Notes: a model not told the origin generated them from the letters alone. A DNA stretch of 64,000 nt from Stomorhina lunata (GCA_933228675.1 OW121742.1:111473242-111537241), one strand, 5' to 3'; numbered from the stretch's first letter, positions 33,601-45,210 are shown. Translations and numbers: made by a program.

Positions 33601-36600
33601 TTATGATAATCCTAAAAGTGTTCTTAACATTAACAATCGTGGCTTAGGAAGTGGTTTTGTCAAAACATCTGCTATCATTTTATCTGTAGGACAATATTTA
33701 AGATTTACAAAATTTTGTATACAAAAATCTTTTACAAAATGATACTTTATATCAATATGTTTTGACCTAGCATTGAATTTTTCATTTAATACCATCTTAA
33801 TGCAACTCTGATTGTCTTCCATTATTGTAATTGGTGTATTCACTATATGGCCCATTTCTTGTAGAAGACCATGTATCCACTTTACTTCTTTACAAACTTC
33901 TGATAGTGCTATAAATTCTGCTTCTGCTGTTGATAGTGAGACACAACTTTGCTTTCGACACGACCAGTTCACAACACCTCCATTTAAATAAAATACATAA
34001 CCACTGTGAGATTTTCTATCAGTTTTGTTTTCACCCCAATCTGCATCTACATATCCAAATAAATTATTATTTTCAGTTGAACTACTTAACTTGAGTGATA
34101 AATTAGCTGATCCTTTTAAGTATTTTATAACTCTCTTTACTTCATTCCAATCTTCTTTAGATGGTGCTTGAATTTTCTGTACTAGTATTGCTACACTGGC
34201 TGTTATATCTGGTCTTGTATTTACAGATAAATATAAAAGAGATCCAATAGCTTTCTGGTAAATTTTATTATCTAATAATCTTTCTGAATCCAAAGTTTTG
34301 TTATATGAAGGAATTAATGGTATATCTGAAGTTTTAGATTCTTGAAGACCAAATTCATTTACAATTTTCCTGATATACTGTTCTTGACTTAATAAAAAAT
34401 TTCCATCTTTATCTTGAGTAACTTCCATTCCCAAATAGTGTTTAATTGGTCCTAAATTTGACATGACGAATTTTGAGTTTAACATCTTAAAAATTTCTTC
34501 AATAAATTTTATATCCTTACTTGCAATAATCATATCATCAATATATACTAAAATATAATCCATACCTTCTTTGGATTTCCTGGTATACAAACAAGGATCT
34601 AATATACTTTGCTTAAATTTAAATTCAATTAACGCTTTATGAATACATTGATTCCACGAACGAGCCGCTTGCTTTAACCCATATAAACTCTTCTTGAGTA
34701 AACACACTTTATTGGGATTTTGTTCTGAAATAAATCCTGGAGGCTGTTTCATATAAATTGTTTCTTCCAAATCTCCATTTAAAAATGCAGTCTTAACATC
34801 AAAATGAAATACCTTCATTTTTTGTTTACCAGCAATTGAAAATAAAATTCTTGTTGTAGTCTGCTTAACAACTGGTGCGAATACTGCATCATAATCTATA
34901 CCATATTTTTGATTGTATCCTTGTGCTACAAGTCGTGCCTTAAATCGATCTATTTCTCCTTTTTCATTTAACTTTTTCTTATAAACCCATTTGCAGCCAA
35001 TTGCCTTACGGCCGGGGGGAAGATCAACAAGGTCCCAAGTATGGTTTTCTTTAATAGATTTAAGCTCCTCCTGCATGGCACCAATCCACTGAGATTTCTC
35101 CTCCTTAATTGAAATAGCTTCATTGAAATTACTTGGATCTGGGGTCATGATTGCCGAATTTATCTGATACCGACTTGGACGCACACCTTTATTCACTCTT
35201 GTAGACACACGTTGAACTGGAACAGGACTTTGTATAGCATCTTCAAAATTTTCACTAGTACCTGACCATTCAGAATCCGAAACTTGATTGCGAGACGTAG
35301 TACTGCTAACGCTTACAACAGTAGAATCAGATTCACCTTCACTTTCATCTATATGACTAACATCCTGATTTTCTGTTTCACTTTCAATGTCTTCTACATT
35401 AACTGCAGGAACTTCTACATTCGCTGAAGGTACTTCGTTAACCTTAGGACTACTCATAGGAAAATATACTACATCTTTACTATTTTGTGGAATTTCTTTA
35501 ATGGTTTCTTTTTGATCTATAAAAACAACATCACGTGAAATCTGGACTTTATTTGTTGTTGGATCACAAACTCTTAAACCCTTTGCGTTAAAATCAACAC
35601 CAATAAAAATTTTCTGAATTGCCTTCAAATCAAGTTTCTTCCTTTTTTCTTTTGGAACATGAACATAACATAAAGAACCAAATGTATGAATATCTTTTAA
35701 TGAAGGTTTCATACCATATCTTATTTCATAAGGCGTCTTTGAAATACTTCTTGATGGTAAGCGATTTTGAACGTAATTCGCGAACATCAAAGCTTCACCC
35801 CAATAACTTTTATCTAAATTTGAATCAATCAACATACATTTAACCATCTCCATCAAAGTACGATTCTTTCTTTCAGCGACTCCATTTTGTTGTGGGCTGT
35901 ATGGTACGCTATACTGAATTTTAGTTCCACATCTTGATAGAAACTGTTTAACATTTTCGGCTATATATTCCCCACCTCTATCTGATCTAATTGTCTTTGG
36001 ATAACATCCCACCTGATTTTTTACTAAATTCCAGAATTCAACTATTTTGCCATAAACTTCACCTTTTGTCTTTAATAGATAAACTGCACAATATCTGCTA
36101 TGATCATCAATGAATGTAACAAAATATTTATAACCACTGCAAATCAAAGGAGATATAGGGCCGCAAACGTCAGAGTAAATTAAATCAAAACAGTTTTCCG
36201 ACCTTGATAAACTTTCTTTAGGGAACGGACTTCTTGCAAGTTTGCCTTGTAAACAAATTTCACAAATATTGCTATGGTCTTTACACTCAATTATCTTTAT
36301 ATCTTTTGCTAAGTCATTTTGTATCAGCTTCTTAATACCATCCTCATTATGATGACCAAGAACACGATGCCAATAGTGAATACAACCTTTATTACAATTA
36401 TGAACCGTAAAAGCTTTTTCAAAAATTGCATTAAGAGTGTACAAACTATTCTTAAGATAAGCCTTACAAATAATCTTATCATTTCTTTCTAAAATACATT
36501 CATTTTTAACAAATTTAACAATAAACCCCTTTTCTGTAATTTTCCTAACCGATAATAAGTTTGAATTAAAATCTGGAACATAATATACATCACCAATAGT

Positions 36601-37548
36601 TAAAGTTACACCTCTGGTCTTGATTTTACAAACTCCTTTACCCTTAGCTTGAGAACTGTTTCCATTTGCAACACTAATTGATTGACCGCATTCATTATAA
36701 TTGATTTCACTAAAAAGCTTCTTGTCATGGGCAATATGGCAACTTGCACCCGAATCTACTATCCATGTACCTTGAGTTTCACCAGAAAATTGAGTCATCA
36801 GCACGTATTTATCTTCATTATCTTCAACTTGTTCAATAATATTTGCTGTTTTCTGATTTTTCTTGCACCAGTTTATGTATTTATAACAATCCTTCTTGAG
36901 GTGACCACTCTTCTTACAAAAGAAACAAGTTTTGCCTTCAAATTTCTTCACTGTTTTTGACTTTAAAGCGGAAACGTTAGAAGAATCATTTCGGGATGCT
37001 CTTTTGAAATATTCTTCCAATAATTTTGCTTTAACCATTTCCATTGTCAAATCTTTATCTGGTCTTACCTCAAGAGCAGTAATTAAACTATCATAGCTAG
37101 ATGGAAGGCTGCTTAAAATCATGGAAACTTGCCAATCTTCTGAAAAATCTTGATTTCCAATTGCTTTTAATTTATCGAACAGTTCCATCATTGAATTTAT
37201 GTGCAATTCCATATTCTCACCTTCGCCTAATTGCATGCTGCATATTTTTCGCATTAGGTGCACTTTTGAACTTAATGTGACACGTTCATGCTGTTTCCGT
37301 AGGTTTTGCCATGCATCCTTAGCTAATCTTTCATTGCGTATATGAATGAGTTGAGAATCTTCAACACATAAACTTAAGACAGCAAAGGCTTCCATATTTT
37401 TCTTCCTCCACGAATCTGTGTCTTGAACAGGATCTTGAAATACATACCACAGATCTTCTTTAATGAGGAACATCTTCATCTTGAATTTCCAGTTGTAATA
37501 GTTGTCTTGATTGAGCTTTTCTATTCCATAAAATCTATTTTCGCTCAT
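33601..37548 (-). CDS. copia Gag-Pol polyprotein, 1315 aa, intact
   Basis: One open frame encodes Gag and Pol as in copia. In order: Gag N-terminal region (about residues 5-190); zinc knuckle CFFCKKSGHLKKDC (208-221); aspartic protease WIVDSGASCHI (near 265); integrase HHCC region (HYWHRVLGHH, then CEICLQGK) and catalytic core (DVCGPI, TFIDDHSRYC, YSPQQNGVAERKNRT); reverse transcriptase (KARLVAQGYNQKYGIDYD, FHFDVKTAFLNG, LYGLKQAARSW, VYIDDMIIASK); and RNase H (GYVDADWGENKTDRKSHSGY, LSTAEAEFIALSE, HIDIKYHFVKD). No stop or frameshift interrupts it, so the element may still be mobile. Confidence 0.96.
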   Translation of the reverse strand: MSENRFYGIEKLNQDNYYNWKFKMKMFLIKEDLWYVFQDPVQDTDSWRKKNMEAFAVLSLCVEDSQLIHIRNERLAKDAWQNLRKQHERVTLSSKVHLMRKICSMQLGEGENMELHINSMMELFDKLKAIGNQDFSEDWQVSMILSSLPSSYDSLITALEVRPDKDLTMEMVKAKLLEEYFKRASRNDSSNVSALKSKTVKKFEGKTCFFCKKSGHLKKDCYKYINWCKKNQKTANIIEQVEDNEDKYVLMTQFSGETQGTWIVDSGASCHIAHDKKLFSEINYNECGQSISVANGNSSQAKGKGVCKIKTRGVTLTIGDVYYVPDFNSNLLSVRKITEKGFIVKFVKNECILERNDKIICKAYLKNSLYTLNAIFEKAFTVHNCNKGCIHYWHRVLGHHNEDGIKKLIQNDLAKDIKIIECKDHSNICEICLQGKLARSPFPKESLSRSENCFDLIYSDVCGPISPLICSGYKYFVTFIDDHSRYCAVYLLKTKGEVYGKIVEFWNLVKNQVGCYPKTIRSDRGGEYIAENVKQFLSRCGTKIQYSVPYSPQQNGVAERKNRTLMEMVKCMLIDSNLDKSYWGEALMFANYVQNRLPSRSISKTPYEIRYGMKPSLKDIHTFGSLCYVHVPKEKRKKLDLKAIQKIFIGVDFNAKGLRVCDPTTNKVQISRDVVFIDQKETIKEIPQNSKDVVYFPMSSPKVNEVPSANVEVPAVNVEDIESETENQDVSHIDESEGESDSTVVSVSSTTSRNQVSDSEWSGTSENFEDAIQSPVPVQRVSTRVNKGVRPSRYQINSAIMTPDPSNFNEAISIKEEKSQWIGAMQEELKSIKENHTWDLVDLPPGRKAIGCKWVYKKKLNEKGEIDRFKARLVAQGYNQKYGIDYDAVFAPVVKQTTTRILFSIAGKQKMKVFHFDVKTAFLNGDLEETIYMKQPPGFISEQNPNKVCLLKKSLYGLKQAARSWNQCIHKALIEFKFKQSILDPCLYTRKSKEGMDYILVYIDDMIIASKDIKFIEEIFKMLNSKFVMSNLGPIKHYLGMEVTQDKDGNFLLSQEQYIRKIVNEFGLQESKTSDIPLIPSYNKTLDSERLLDNKIYQKAIGSLLYLSVNTRPDITASVAILVQKIQAPSKEDWNEVKRVIKYLKGSANLSLKLSSSTENNNLFGYVDADWGENKTDRKSHSGYVFYLNGGVVNWSCRKQSCVSLSTAEAEFIALSEVCKEVKWIHGLLQEMGHIVNTPITIMEDNQSCIKMVLNEKFNARSKHIDIKYHFVKDFCIQNFVNLKYCPTDKMIADVLTKPLPKPRLLMLRTLLGLS

Positions 37549-37695
37549 CTTAAATCTTGAGGTCTTTAATATTTTCTTTCTTGAGTCTTGAAATTTACCT
37601 TTCTTGAGCTTTCTTTCTTGAATAACTGCTTATCTTGATGCACTTATTCCTTTATCTTTAAACCGTCTTTATGAAAACAACAATGGCCCATAACC

Positions 37696-37864
37696 TATTG
37701 TAAATATTGTTTCAGATTTAAAGATTTTTAGAAAACTTAATTTATTTAATTTTATTTTTTATTTCGAAAATTTTCTTCTTTTCTTCACAAAAATTCAAAG
37801 CTTATAAGTATAAATTACAAATTTAAAACAAGTTAAATTATAAACAAAGTATTTTGTTTCTACA
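37696..37864 (-). repeat. 5' LTR of the copia element
   Basis: This 169 bp direct repeat matches 33412-33580. It is followed, in element orientation, directly by the primer-binding site. Confidence 0.95.
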
Positions 37865-38529
37865 TACAGGACAGGGAAAAAACGTTATTAAATTCGAACT
37901 ATTTGCAATATTTCAACGAAAATTATGTATTTAGACTAAAATGAAACCAGAAATATATATCGATTGAAAAATTTTTGTTTGTTTGTTTTATTTGGAATTG
38001 CAAAAATCTGAAACCAAATAACCTATCTGCAGTACTAATTACTATGAATAAATCAATTTTTTCTATACATATATATATCACATAAATTAAATAATAACAG
38101 TTATAGTTTCTTTTACTGGTTTAAGCAAATGAAAGTACTTAATAATTGTTTAAACTACACAATGCAACAAAATTAAACTTTTATCGCGATTTTTGATTAT
38201 TTAGTTTTATTTAGTGCGTAACGGTCCTCTAGGTACAAAAACTGTCATCATTTGGTCATTTATGATATTATATGTTCAAAATTTTGCACAGATATACGTT
38301 ATGATATAGGGAATAATAATCCATAAAAAACTCAATTTTGAAATTTTTGCAGATAGTTTATTTGGTCTTTAAGATGACGATATATGTATATTCTTATTCC
38401 ATTTGTGTGAAATTTAAGACAAATTTGCAAAGCCGTTATTTTAAACAAACGAGATTACTATATTCGGCTATGCCGAATCTTAAATACTATTCACCAATGG
38501 TGTTACAAAAGTAAAAAAGACTTCAATCT

Positions 38530-39240
38530 CTTTGATTGCAAATACGTATTCCTACACCCCCTCTCAATCGATTAGTCCAAGTTTATCTCGCAACTTCATA
38601 AAACGACTTGAATAAGTTGACTTTGTAAATTTATCTGCTAACTGCTACTCAGTAGTAATTGGAGAAATTCGAATTGTTTCTTTTGAAATATGATCTCGAA
38701 TAAAAGGGTGCTTAATATCAATATGTTTACCGTTTAGTCTCCAAGTTTGTTGCCATTCCTAAACAACCTCTGTTGTCTTCAAAAATATTGATTTGATATT
38801 TATCATCTCTTACTTTGAGGTCTTGCATTGCTTCGGTAGTTGCCAAACTAAGAGCTACATATTCTGCTTGAGATGATGAACTGGCAACAGTTTGCTGTTT
38901 CATACTACACCAGGAAACTGATTTTCATTCAGATACATCTGAGGCCCAATCTCATCAGCATACCCAATTTTTGGTTCATTAGTACTTGTTAAATCTCAAT
39001 TTTTATAGATGGAGTTCCTTTGGTGTATCTTACAACTCTCTTTAAATATTGACAGCATATATCAGGGATTGAACAAAGCATAAGATACATTAAACTACCT
39101 AACAGCTCACGAAAAGGTTGTTTTGTAGCTTGTTCCGTTTTGTTGACTTCGAGCTGTAACGTTTCTCCATTGGTATTTTTACAGAATTACAATCGGACAT
39201 ACCAAATTTCCTTAAAATCTTAGTGCTGTTTCACAAACAT
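38530..39240 (-). mobile_element. Decayed copia-like Pol remnant
   Basis: Broken minus-strand frames encode the RNase H end of a different copia-type element. One readable segment corresponds to an AEYVALSLATTEAMQDLK-like motif near 38820-38870, and others match the C-terminal region seen intact in the neighbouring element. Stops and indels are frequent. It is independent of, and older than, the complete element next to it. Confidence 0.7.
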
Positions 39241-39603
39241 CAGGTTTACTTGATCAGTTTTTCTTTAAATTTCTTTTGAACGTGCATTTACTTTTAAGTG
39301 CAAGTGCAAATAACTCCGAACATATAAACAAATGTTTTAAAGCAATTAAAGATAATAAACCCGTTTCTTTAATGTAACATTTATCCGTAGAAATTAGAAG
39401 GATAAGGTAGTGTAAGTAAGTCCTAGTCTAGGCCTAGCATTTTTCAATAAAAATTGTCACAATTTAATTCTTTTACATTTTTGTTTTAAGTTTCAAAAAT
39501 ATTATAAAAAATGTATCTTCTCTAAATTTATGAAACAATTTGGAAAATTAAATAGAAATATTTCAAAATTCTTAAAAATACTTTTAGAAACTTTGCATAA
39601 AAA

Positions 39604-40824
39604 ATGGTAAAAATTGAGAAAATGCTCTATGGAAAGGCTCTAAATGCCCTAGACCTTAAACCAGTCGATGTCTACCGCTATACCATGACCAATAATAATA
39701 ATATGACCATAGCCATTCTGACACGTGGAGCCGTTGTACAAAGCATAAAATATCCTGATACCTATGGCAAAATGGCAGATATCTGCCTGGGTTACGATAA
39801 TCTACAGGCGTATATAGATGACAAAAACGTTTATATGGGTGCGATAATAGGTCGGGTGGCGAATCGGGTATCTAAAGATAAGATCACAATAGGCTTTAAG
39901 GATTATGTGATAACCAAAAACTATAATGACAAATATCAATTAAATGGGGGATTTCAAAACTTTGGTACTATGATTTGGCAATCAATTCAAGAAATGCCGA
40001 ATGGCCTTGTGCTGCAGCATATAAATCCCCATTGTATAGAAGGCTATCCCGGAGAATTGACAGTGAGAATAACCTATACCCTAGATGATGAAAATAATTT
40101 TGGTGTGTCTATATGCGCTGAAACAGATCGAAGAACTATACTAAATATATCCCAATATCTGTTTTTAAATTTAGCTGGCAATACGGCTCATAAGGAAGGT
40201 CTGTATCAGCATAATATTATGTTAAAGAGTAATAGAATAGTTGAATGTGACCTGGAGCAAATACCCACGGGCAATTTATTGGATGTATGTGAGACAATAT
40301 TTGATTTGAGAAGATATATTAATTTGGGTAAACGCCTTAAGAAATTCGCTAAACATCCGCTTAAGGGCTTTGACCAGAACTATTGTATTGATGTCTGTGG
40401 CGGAGACTTGACACCCGTGGCCAAAGTCATACACCCCTGTACGGGTAGATGGTTGGAGTTCTATTGTAATCAGCCTTCAGTTAATTTTTTCACCTGCAAC
40501 CATTGGCCAGATTTAAAACCATCTGAACCTGTTATTGCAAATGAAGAAAATAATACCAAAAGTGTTATAATGGGCAAAGAAGAGAAGACGGCTGATGATC
40601 AACCGGGTTTAAAATCCAAGATTCTTTTAAAAGAACCTATTATTGGTAAAAATAAGACAGTTTATGGTCATCATGATGCTTTTTGTTTGTCGTCTCAAGC
40701 TTATCCTGATGCCATTAATCAAGAGACCTTTCCTGGTGTACTTCTAGAACCCGGTTGCAAATATTGCAATAAGATGGTTTATCGTTTTGGATGCTGTGAT
40801 CTGAGAACGTACTCTAAATTTTAA
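39604..40824 (+). CDS. Aldose 1-epimerase-like protein lacking catalytic residues
   Basis: This intronless 406-residue protein has the galactose mutarotase fold along its length (GRVANRVSKDKI, KYQLNGGFQNFG, FLNLAG, EQIPTGNLLDV, LEPGCKY). Compared with the neighbouring enzyme, all three active-site positions differ: His of LHGG is Asn114, His of NVTNHAYFNLAG is Tyr185, and Glu of PGERY is Cys. A roughly 35-residue insertion, rich in Lys and Glu, lies near residues 305-345. It is therefore probably a pseudoenzyme, perhaps sugar-binding or structural. The frame is open and well conserved in structure-determining motifs, so it does not look like a pseudogene. It converges tail-to-tail on its paralogue. 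Confidence 0.85.
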   Translation: MVKIEKMLYGKALNALDLKPVDVYRYTMTNNNNMTIAILTRGAVVQSIKYPDTYGKMADICLGYDNLQAYIDDKNVYMGAIIGRVANRVSKDKITIGFKDYVITKNYNDKYQLNGGFQNFGTMIWQSIQEMPNGLVLQHINPHCIEGYPGELTVRITYTLDDENNFGVSICAETDRRTILNISQYLFLNLAGNTAHKEGLYQHNIMLKSNRIVECDLEQIPTGNLLDVCETIFDLRRYINLGKRLKKFAKHPLKGFDQNYCIDVCGGDLTPVAKVIHPCTGRWLEFYCNQPSVNFFTCNHWPDLKPSEPVIANEENNTKSVIMGKEEKTADDQPGLKSKILLKEPIIGKNKTVYGHHDAFCLSSQAYPDAINQETFPGVLLEPGCKYCNKMVYRFGCCDLRTYSKF

Positions 40825-41183
40825 AAGAATATTCAAAAATATCAGAATGTTGTTAAATAAGTTGAAGCTTCAAAATAATAAAGAGAATGAAACTTGCTTG
40901 TATTCTTATTTCATGGTAGCACTAGTTGACAAAATTAACCTTTTTGCTTTACAATTGATCACCTAAATATATTTTATTCGTTATGGTCTTCTAATTTTAA
41001 AATTAAGATAGAAATAGGCTATGATTAGAGTATGGCTTACTTAAGGCACTTGTCGTTCATAAATTATGGGGTAGAAATATAAAAACGCCAATAATAATAC
41101 AAATTCCTTCACCATTTAAATCAATTTATTTTTGATACATCGTTATTGAAATATACATATTATACAACGATATCATTAACCTC

Positions 41184-42278
41184 CTAAATATTAAACTTAT
41201 AAACTACATCATGATAATATCTTTCACCGGGATTCAAAAATATTGTCGCAAAATTGTCATGATTCATGGCGTCGGGAAATTTTTCCGTTTCCAAACAGAA
41301 GGCGCCATGTTTAACATAACGTGCTCCTCCCTTACCTTCTATATACTTTTCACCATTCTCTACATCCGGCAAATTATTGGAAGTATAAAACTGAACACCC
41401 GGTTGATTTGTTAAAATCTCCAACCAACGACCGCTTTCGGGATGCTCGACTCTGGCAATACGTACCGTCTTTGTGGCATCCCAATTGTTGACGCAATAAC
41501 AATTATCATAGCCCTTAATGGGTTTATCCTTAAACAAAGGTACACGTTCTCCCATTTTGGTGGGCTTTCTTAAATCATAAACAGTATCGGCTACGGGCAT
41601 CAATTTGCCCGTGGGTATTTGATCCAAATCAGTATCCACAATATTGTCGGCATTTATGGTAACAAGATGTTGCATTAGGCCCGCTTTTCCCGAATTATGC
41701 CCAGCCAAATTGAAGTAGGCATGATTTGTAACATTTATACAGGTCGTCTTGTCGGTGGTGGCCTCGACTTGCATACGAAATTCATTGGAATCATTTAGCT
41801 GACAGGTAATAGTACAGGTTAATGCACCAGGATAACCTTCATGTCCATCGGGCGAGACATGCTTGAAGACAACACCATCGGCTAAAATTTTCTCTATCTC
41901 CCAAATGACACTATCAAAGCCCACAAAGCCACCATGTAATTGATATTTATCTTTAAAGTTTTTGGTTACTTGTAGCTCCTGACCGTTGAGTTTGAAACGA
42001 CCATTGGCCACACGATTTGCCACACGACCCATAGTAGCTCCTATATAGGCTGGCTGAGTGGCTATATAACCTTCGATATTATCAAAACTTAGGGACAGCT
42101 CATCGGTTTGACCGGTCTTATCGGCCACACGAACACCGGCAATATTAACGCCCAACGTCAGTAGCTGTACCGACATCTGATTACTGTTGCTCAGAGTTAT
42201 ACGCTTAACGCCTGTGGGTTTCTTGGTCATAGGATCATTTATGGTGCCAAATTCTTCTTCTTTAACTTGAATTACCAT
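41184..42278 (-). CDS. Aldose 1-epimerase (galactose mutarotase)
   Basis: This intronless 364-residue protein interconverts alpha and beta anomers of galactose and glucose in the cytosol, feeding the Leloir pathway. Active-site residues are present: His115 (KYQLHGG), His186 (NVTNHAYFNLAGHNSG) and Glu352 (LNPGERYYHD). Other family motifs include YIGATMGRVANRVANG, EGYPGALT, DQIPTGKLMPV and KGYDNCYCV. It has no signal peptide. It is convergent with the inactive paralogue 360 bp away, an arrangement consistent with an inverted duplication. Confidence 0.95.
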   Translation of the reverse strand: MVIQVKEEEFGTINDPMTKKPTGVKRITLSNSNQMSVQLLTLGVNIAGVRVADKTGQTDELSLSFDNIEGYIATQPAYIGATMGRVANRVANGRFKLNGQELQVTKNFKDKYQLHGGFVGFDSVIWEIEKILADGVVFKHVSPDGHEGYPGALTCTITCQLNDSNEFRMQVEATTDKTTCINVTNHAYFNLAGHNSGKAGLMQHLVTINADNIVDTDLDQIPTGKLMPVADTVYDLRKPTKMGERVPLFKDKPIKGYDNCYCVNNWDATKTVRIARVEHPESGRWLEILTNQPGVQFYTSNNLPDVENGEKYIEGKGGARYVKHGAFCLETEKFPDAMNHDNFATIFLNPGERYYHDVVYKFNI

Positions 42279-43900
42279 GATGAAAACTGAAACAACAAAT
42301 TTGTTTAAGAGGAAATTTAAAAAAATATATAGAAAATAGATTTTAAAAATTTAATTGAAAACGAACAAAAAAGGGAAACCTGTCAAAAAAAACCTAACTC
42401 GATTGTCAAAAAAAATTAAACAATTCTATGTATTTTTTAGCCTTTTCATTAATTCGAGCCTGGCAACTCTATAACAGGAAAAATAGCGGAAATAAAACCC
42501 GACTTGTAAACAAAGCTGCCACATACGACAAATATGCAGGAAATTAAAGCACACTAATAAACAAAGCTACCAGATCAAACAAATATGACAGCTTTATAAT
42601 ATTTCATATCCTGCCTAATAAAACCTACAATGTAAAATAACTAAAAATCCAAATGAAATAATTATCATGAAAAGAAAATTTATATTTTAACAAGATTTTT
42701 TCAAATAAAATGAAATTTTCCTATTGCATAAATAAATTTCTTTGTTCTTAATTACCTTAAAATAAATTTTGCACTTAATTTAACACTGTTTTTCGCTCAA
42801 AATCTAAAATGCAACTAAACAGAAAATGAAAATGCAGCCTCAACAAAAACAATAAAATGTTTTCTAATTGCAATTAAAACATCTGTTAGTTTAAGTGAAC
42901 TATAAATTATCTCTCTCCGCTCATAAAAACTAAAAGTAAAAAGCAGTAACTCATTATTTTATAGGGGCTTGGAGAGCTCTCTTTAATGTCTCGAAAAATG
43001 CATTTTATTTCCCTTTTGCTCAACCAAGACAATTAAATAAATCGTTTAGCAAAAATATAGTTTTTGAAAAGTAAAAATATTGAAAATGCTAATAAGTCAT
43101 TGTCTAAAAAGAAAATAGAAAAAAGGTGTGTTTAGCATTTAAACGATAAAATTTAAAATGATACGTTTATACTTCCTTAGAAGAGGGTTTTGGGGGCACA
43201 GTTTTGTTAAGTGACAAAACTCTTGACATTTGATAATACAATGTCATTTGATAAAGAAAATTAAATAGAAAATACTTTATCTTTAGAATGTTCGGTACAT
43301 ACATATATATATTTACATACTCAAATATATTTTGATCAAGATTAAATTGCTTTCATACAAAATTTAAAAATTCTAACAAAAGGTTTAATTAACAAACTTT
43401 AATAAGAACTTAATAAATATTAACATAATGTAAGTAGCTTTTTTGAAATTTACTTGATGAAAAAACTATTTGTGCTTTAAAACTATCTATAAACAAGTCA
43501 AGTGCTATATTCGGATATGCTGAATCTTATATACCCTTCACCTTCACCATATGTGCATAAAAAAATAAAAATTTCAGGACCATTATAAACAAATAGTCAA
43601 AATTTTCTAAAAACTTCCCAAAAGTCTATGAAATTTTAAAGAAAACTAACTTCTATAGGACTTTAACCTTTGTCGCTTATTGTATGAGGAAAAATGAAGA
43701 GGTGCGGTACGAATAGACATTTCCACCTCTCAGTTTACCGAACATTACAACTGCTAGAGCTGTTGGCCCCTACATGTGTCTGTTGCATTAGGCACTCATA
43801 ATATTCAGATTTTAGCGTATCAACGATTTCATCGTCACGAAATGCCGTACTTACATCAACTAAAAGAAAGGAGACTGCAACGGACTAGCAGATGAATGTG
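42279..43900. other. AT-rich intergenic region
   Basis: Upstream region of the aldose epimerase followed by unassigned AT-rich DNA. Near 43500-43560 a phrase gtgctatattcggatatgct resembles one at 38455 (actatattcggctatgccga) and marks a dispersed repeat. No gene was seen. Confidence 0.5.
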
Positions 43901-45210
43901 ATGCGATCCGTAGTTCTATTTCTAACGATTCTAGGGTTGCCCAGCTGAGCTGTGATATTAGCAGGTTGGTCAATGGGGACAAGCGAAACCGTTGGCTGCA
44001 ACCTAAGCACAGTAATTGATAAGTTCTGGTTCACAGTTCAATCTCTCTTGAATCCTGGGAAAAAGGTTTTAACTTACACAGATGGAGACTTTCCCGAAGA
44101 AGGGGAAAGGGATTATATAACTAAGATCCTGCCATTTAGTTATATAATCCTTCAGATCGAGCCTTGTATTTGGCAGCGAGCTTCCTCAGAGATCGCACTA
44201 AACGAGTTCGAGAATAATTCAAGGTTACCGCAAGATTATGTTCTTTCTCCTACTCTATTTCAAACTTCCAATCCTATCTTCTCTTCAGCAGATGATAGTA
44301 ACATTTGCCATTCATATTCACTCAATCGTGGGCCAAGCCTCCTTGAGGTTGGCGCTATGAAACAAAACATGAATGAATCATTAAACCGCGATTTAGAAAC
44401 AATTTCAGAATGGGGTCGTGCGAATTGATCGTTGATTTTAATGCGCATAAAACTCAATATTGTTTGCTTACGCATAAACGCTGGGAAAACCATGTTACTT
44501 CATCTGTATTAATGGGTGGTGTACATATTGAGGAATCAAATGCTCTTGATGTTCTAGACATGAGAATTCAATGTGATGTGCGTTGGACAAAACATATCTT
44601 TCAAGTGTCGAAAGAAGCATTCAAGTGCCTCGGTTTTCTAAAACGGTGCAAAAGATACTTCACTTCTTCTGATCTCCTTACTATTTACACCACCTACATC
44701 CGACCGAAAATAGAATACAACTCTCATGTATGCGCCGGTGCTTCAAAGTCTATTTTGGAGTTTCTCCACCGAGTGCAAGAGAGGGCGAAAGTGCTCATCG
44801 GTGACAGTAGGGTATCCAACTCTATTGATTCACTTTAGCACCGTCGCAATGTGGGTTGTGTCACACTGTTCTATCGTTGCTACTATGGAATGTGCTCTAA
44901 CGAAATCAGGGAACTCGTTCCCAAAACTCGGACTTTTTTACGCAATACACGTCATTCTGCTAGAGCTCATACCTTCGCGGTCGATTGGCCGGTAGACCGT
45001 ACAGTTCGTATGTGGAATTCGCTTCCCGCAAAAATTTTCCCTGCCAGTTGCAATATAGGTAAATTCAAATCAAATGTCCACAAACTCCTCCTTCCCATAA
45101 ATTATTTTCCTAGTTCCAACACAATGCATCGCATAAGTAGGGGTCATACCCTGAGTGCTAGTCCTAAATTAAAAAAAAATACGACCGACCACCGTTCAGA
45201 AGGATAATTT
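43900..45210 (+). mobile_element. Broken LINE, reverse transcriptase C-terminal region
   Basis: Plus-strand frames in three phases encode a degraded RT: SRLPQDYVLSPTLF (cognate of PQGSVLSP), FSSADDSNICHSYS (cognate of YADD), LLTIYTTYIRPKIEYNSHVC, and TVRMWNSLPAKIF. Frameshifts occur near 44425 and 44840, and the catalytic motif is altered. The thumb-type end (LVRP..EYC, WNSLP) suits a CR1/Jockey-superfamily LINE. It is non-functional. Confidence 0.8.

Larger units (their letters stand above)
33412..37864 (-). mobile_element. Complete Ty1/copia LTR retrotransposon
   Basis: The element is 4453 bp. LTRs of 169 bp lie at 33412-33580 and 37696-37864 and look identical by eye. A 5 bp target duplication TACAG flanks it (33407-33411 and 37865-37869). 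In element orientation the LTR begins TGTAGAAAC. A primer-binding site GGTTATGGGCCATTG directly follows the 5' LTR (37695 downward), resembling the internal initiator-tRNA-Met primer site of Drosophila copia. A purine tract AAAGAGGAGGAG (33592-33581) directly precedes the 3' LTR. Matching LTRs and an intact gag-pol frame mean a recent insertion. Confidence 0.96.

Noticed and set aside
43952..44838. Two adjacent plus-strand frames as host genes
   Set aside because: Together they read as a frameshifted LINE reverse transcriptase with a degraded catalytic motif.
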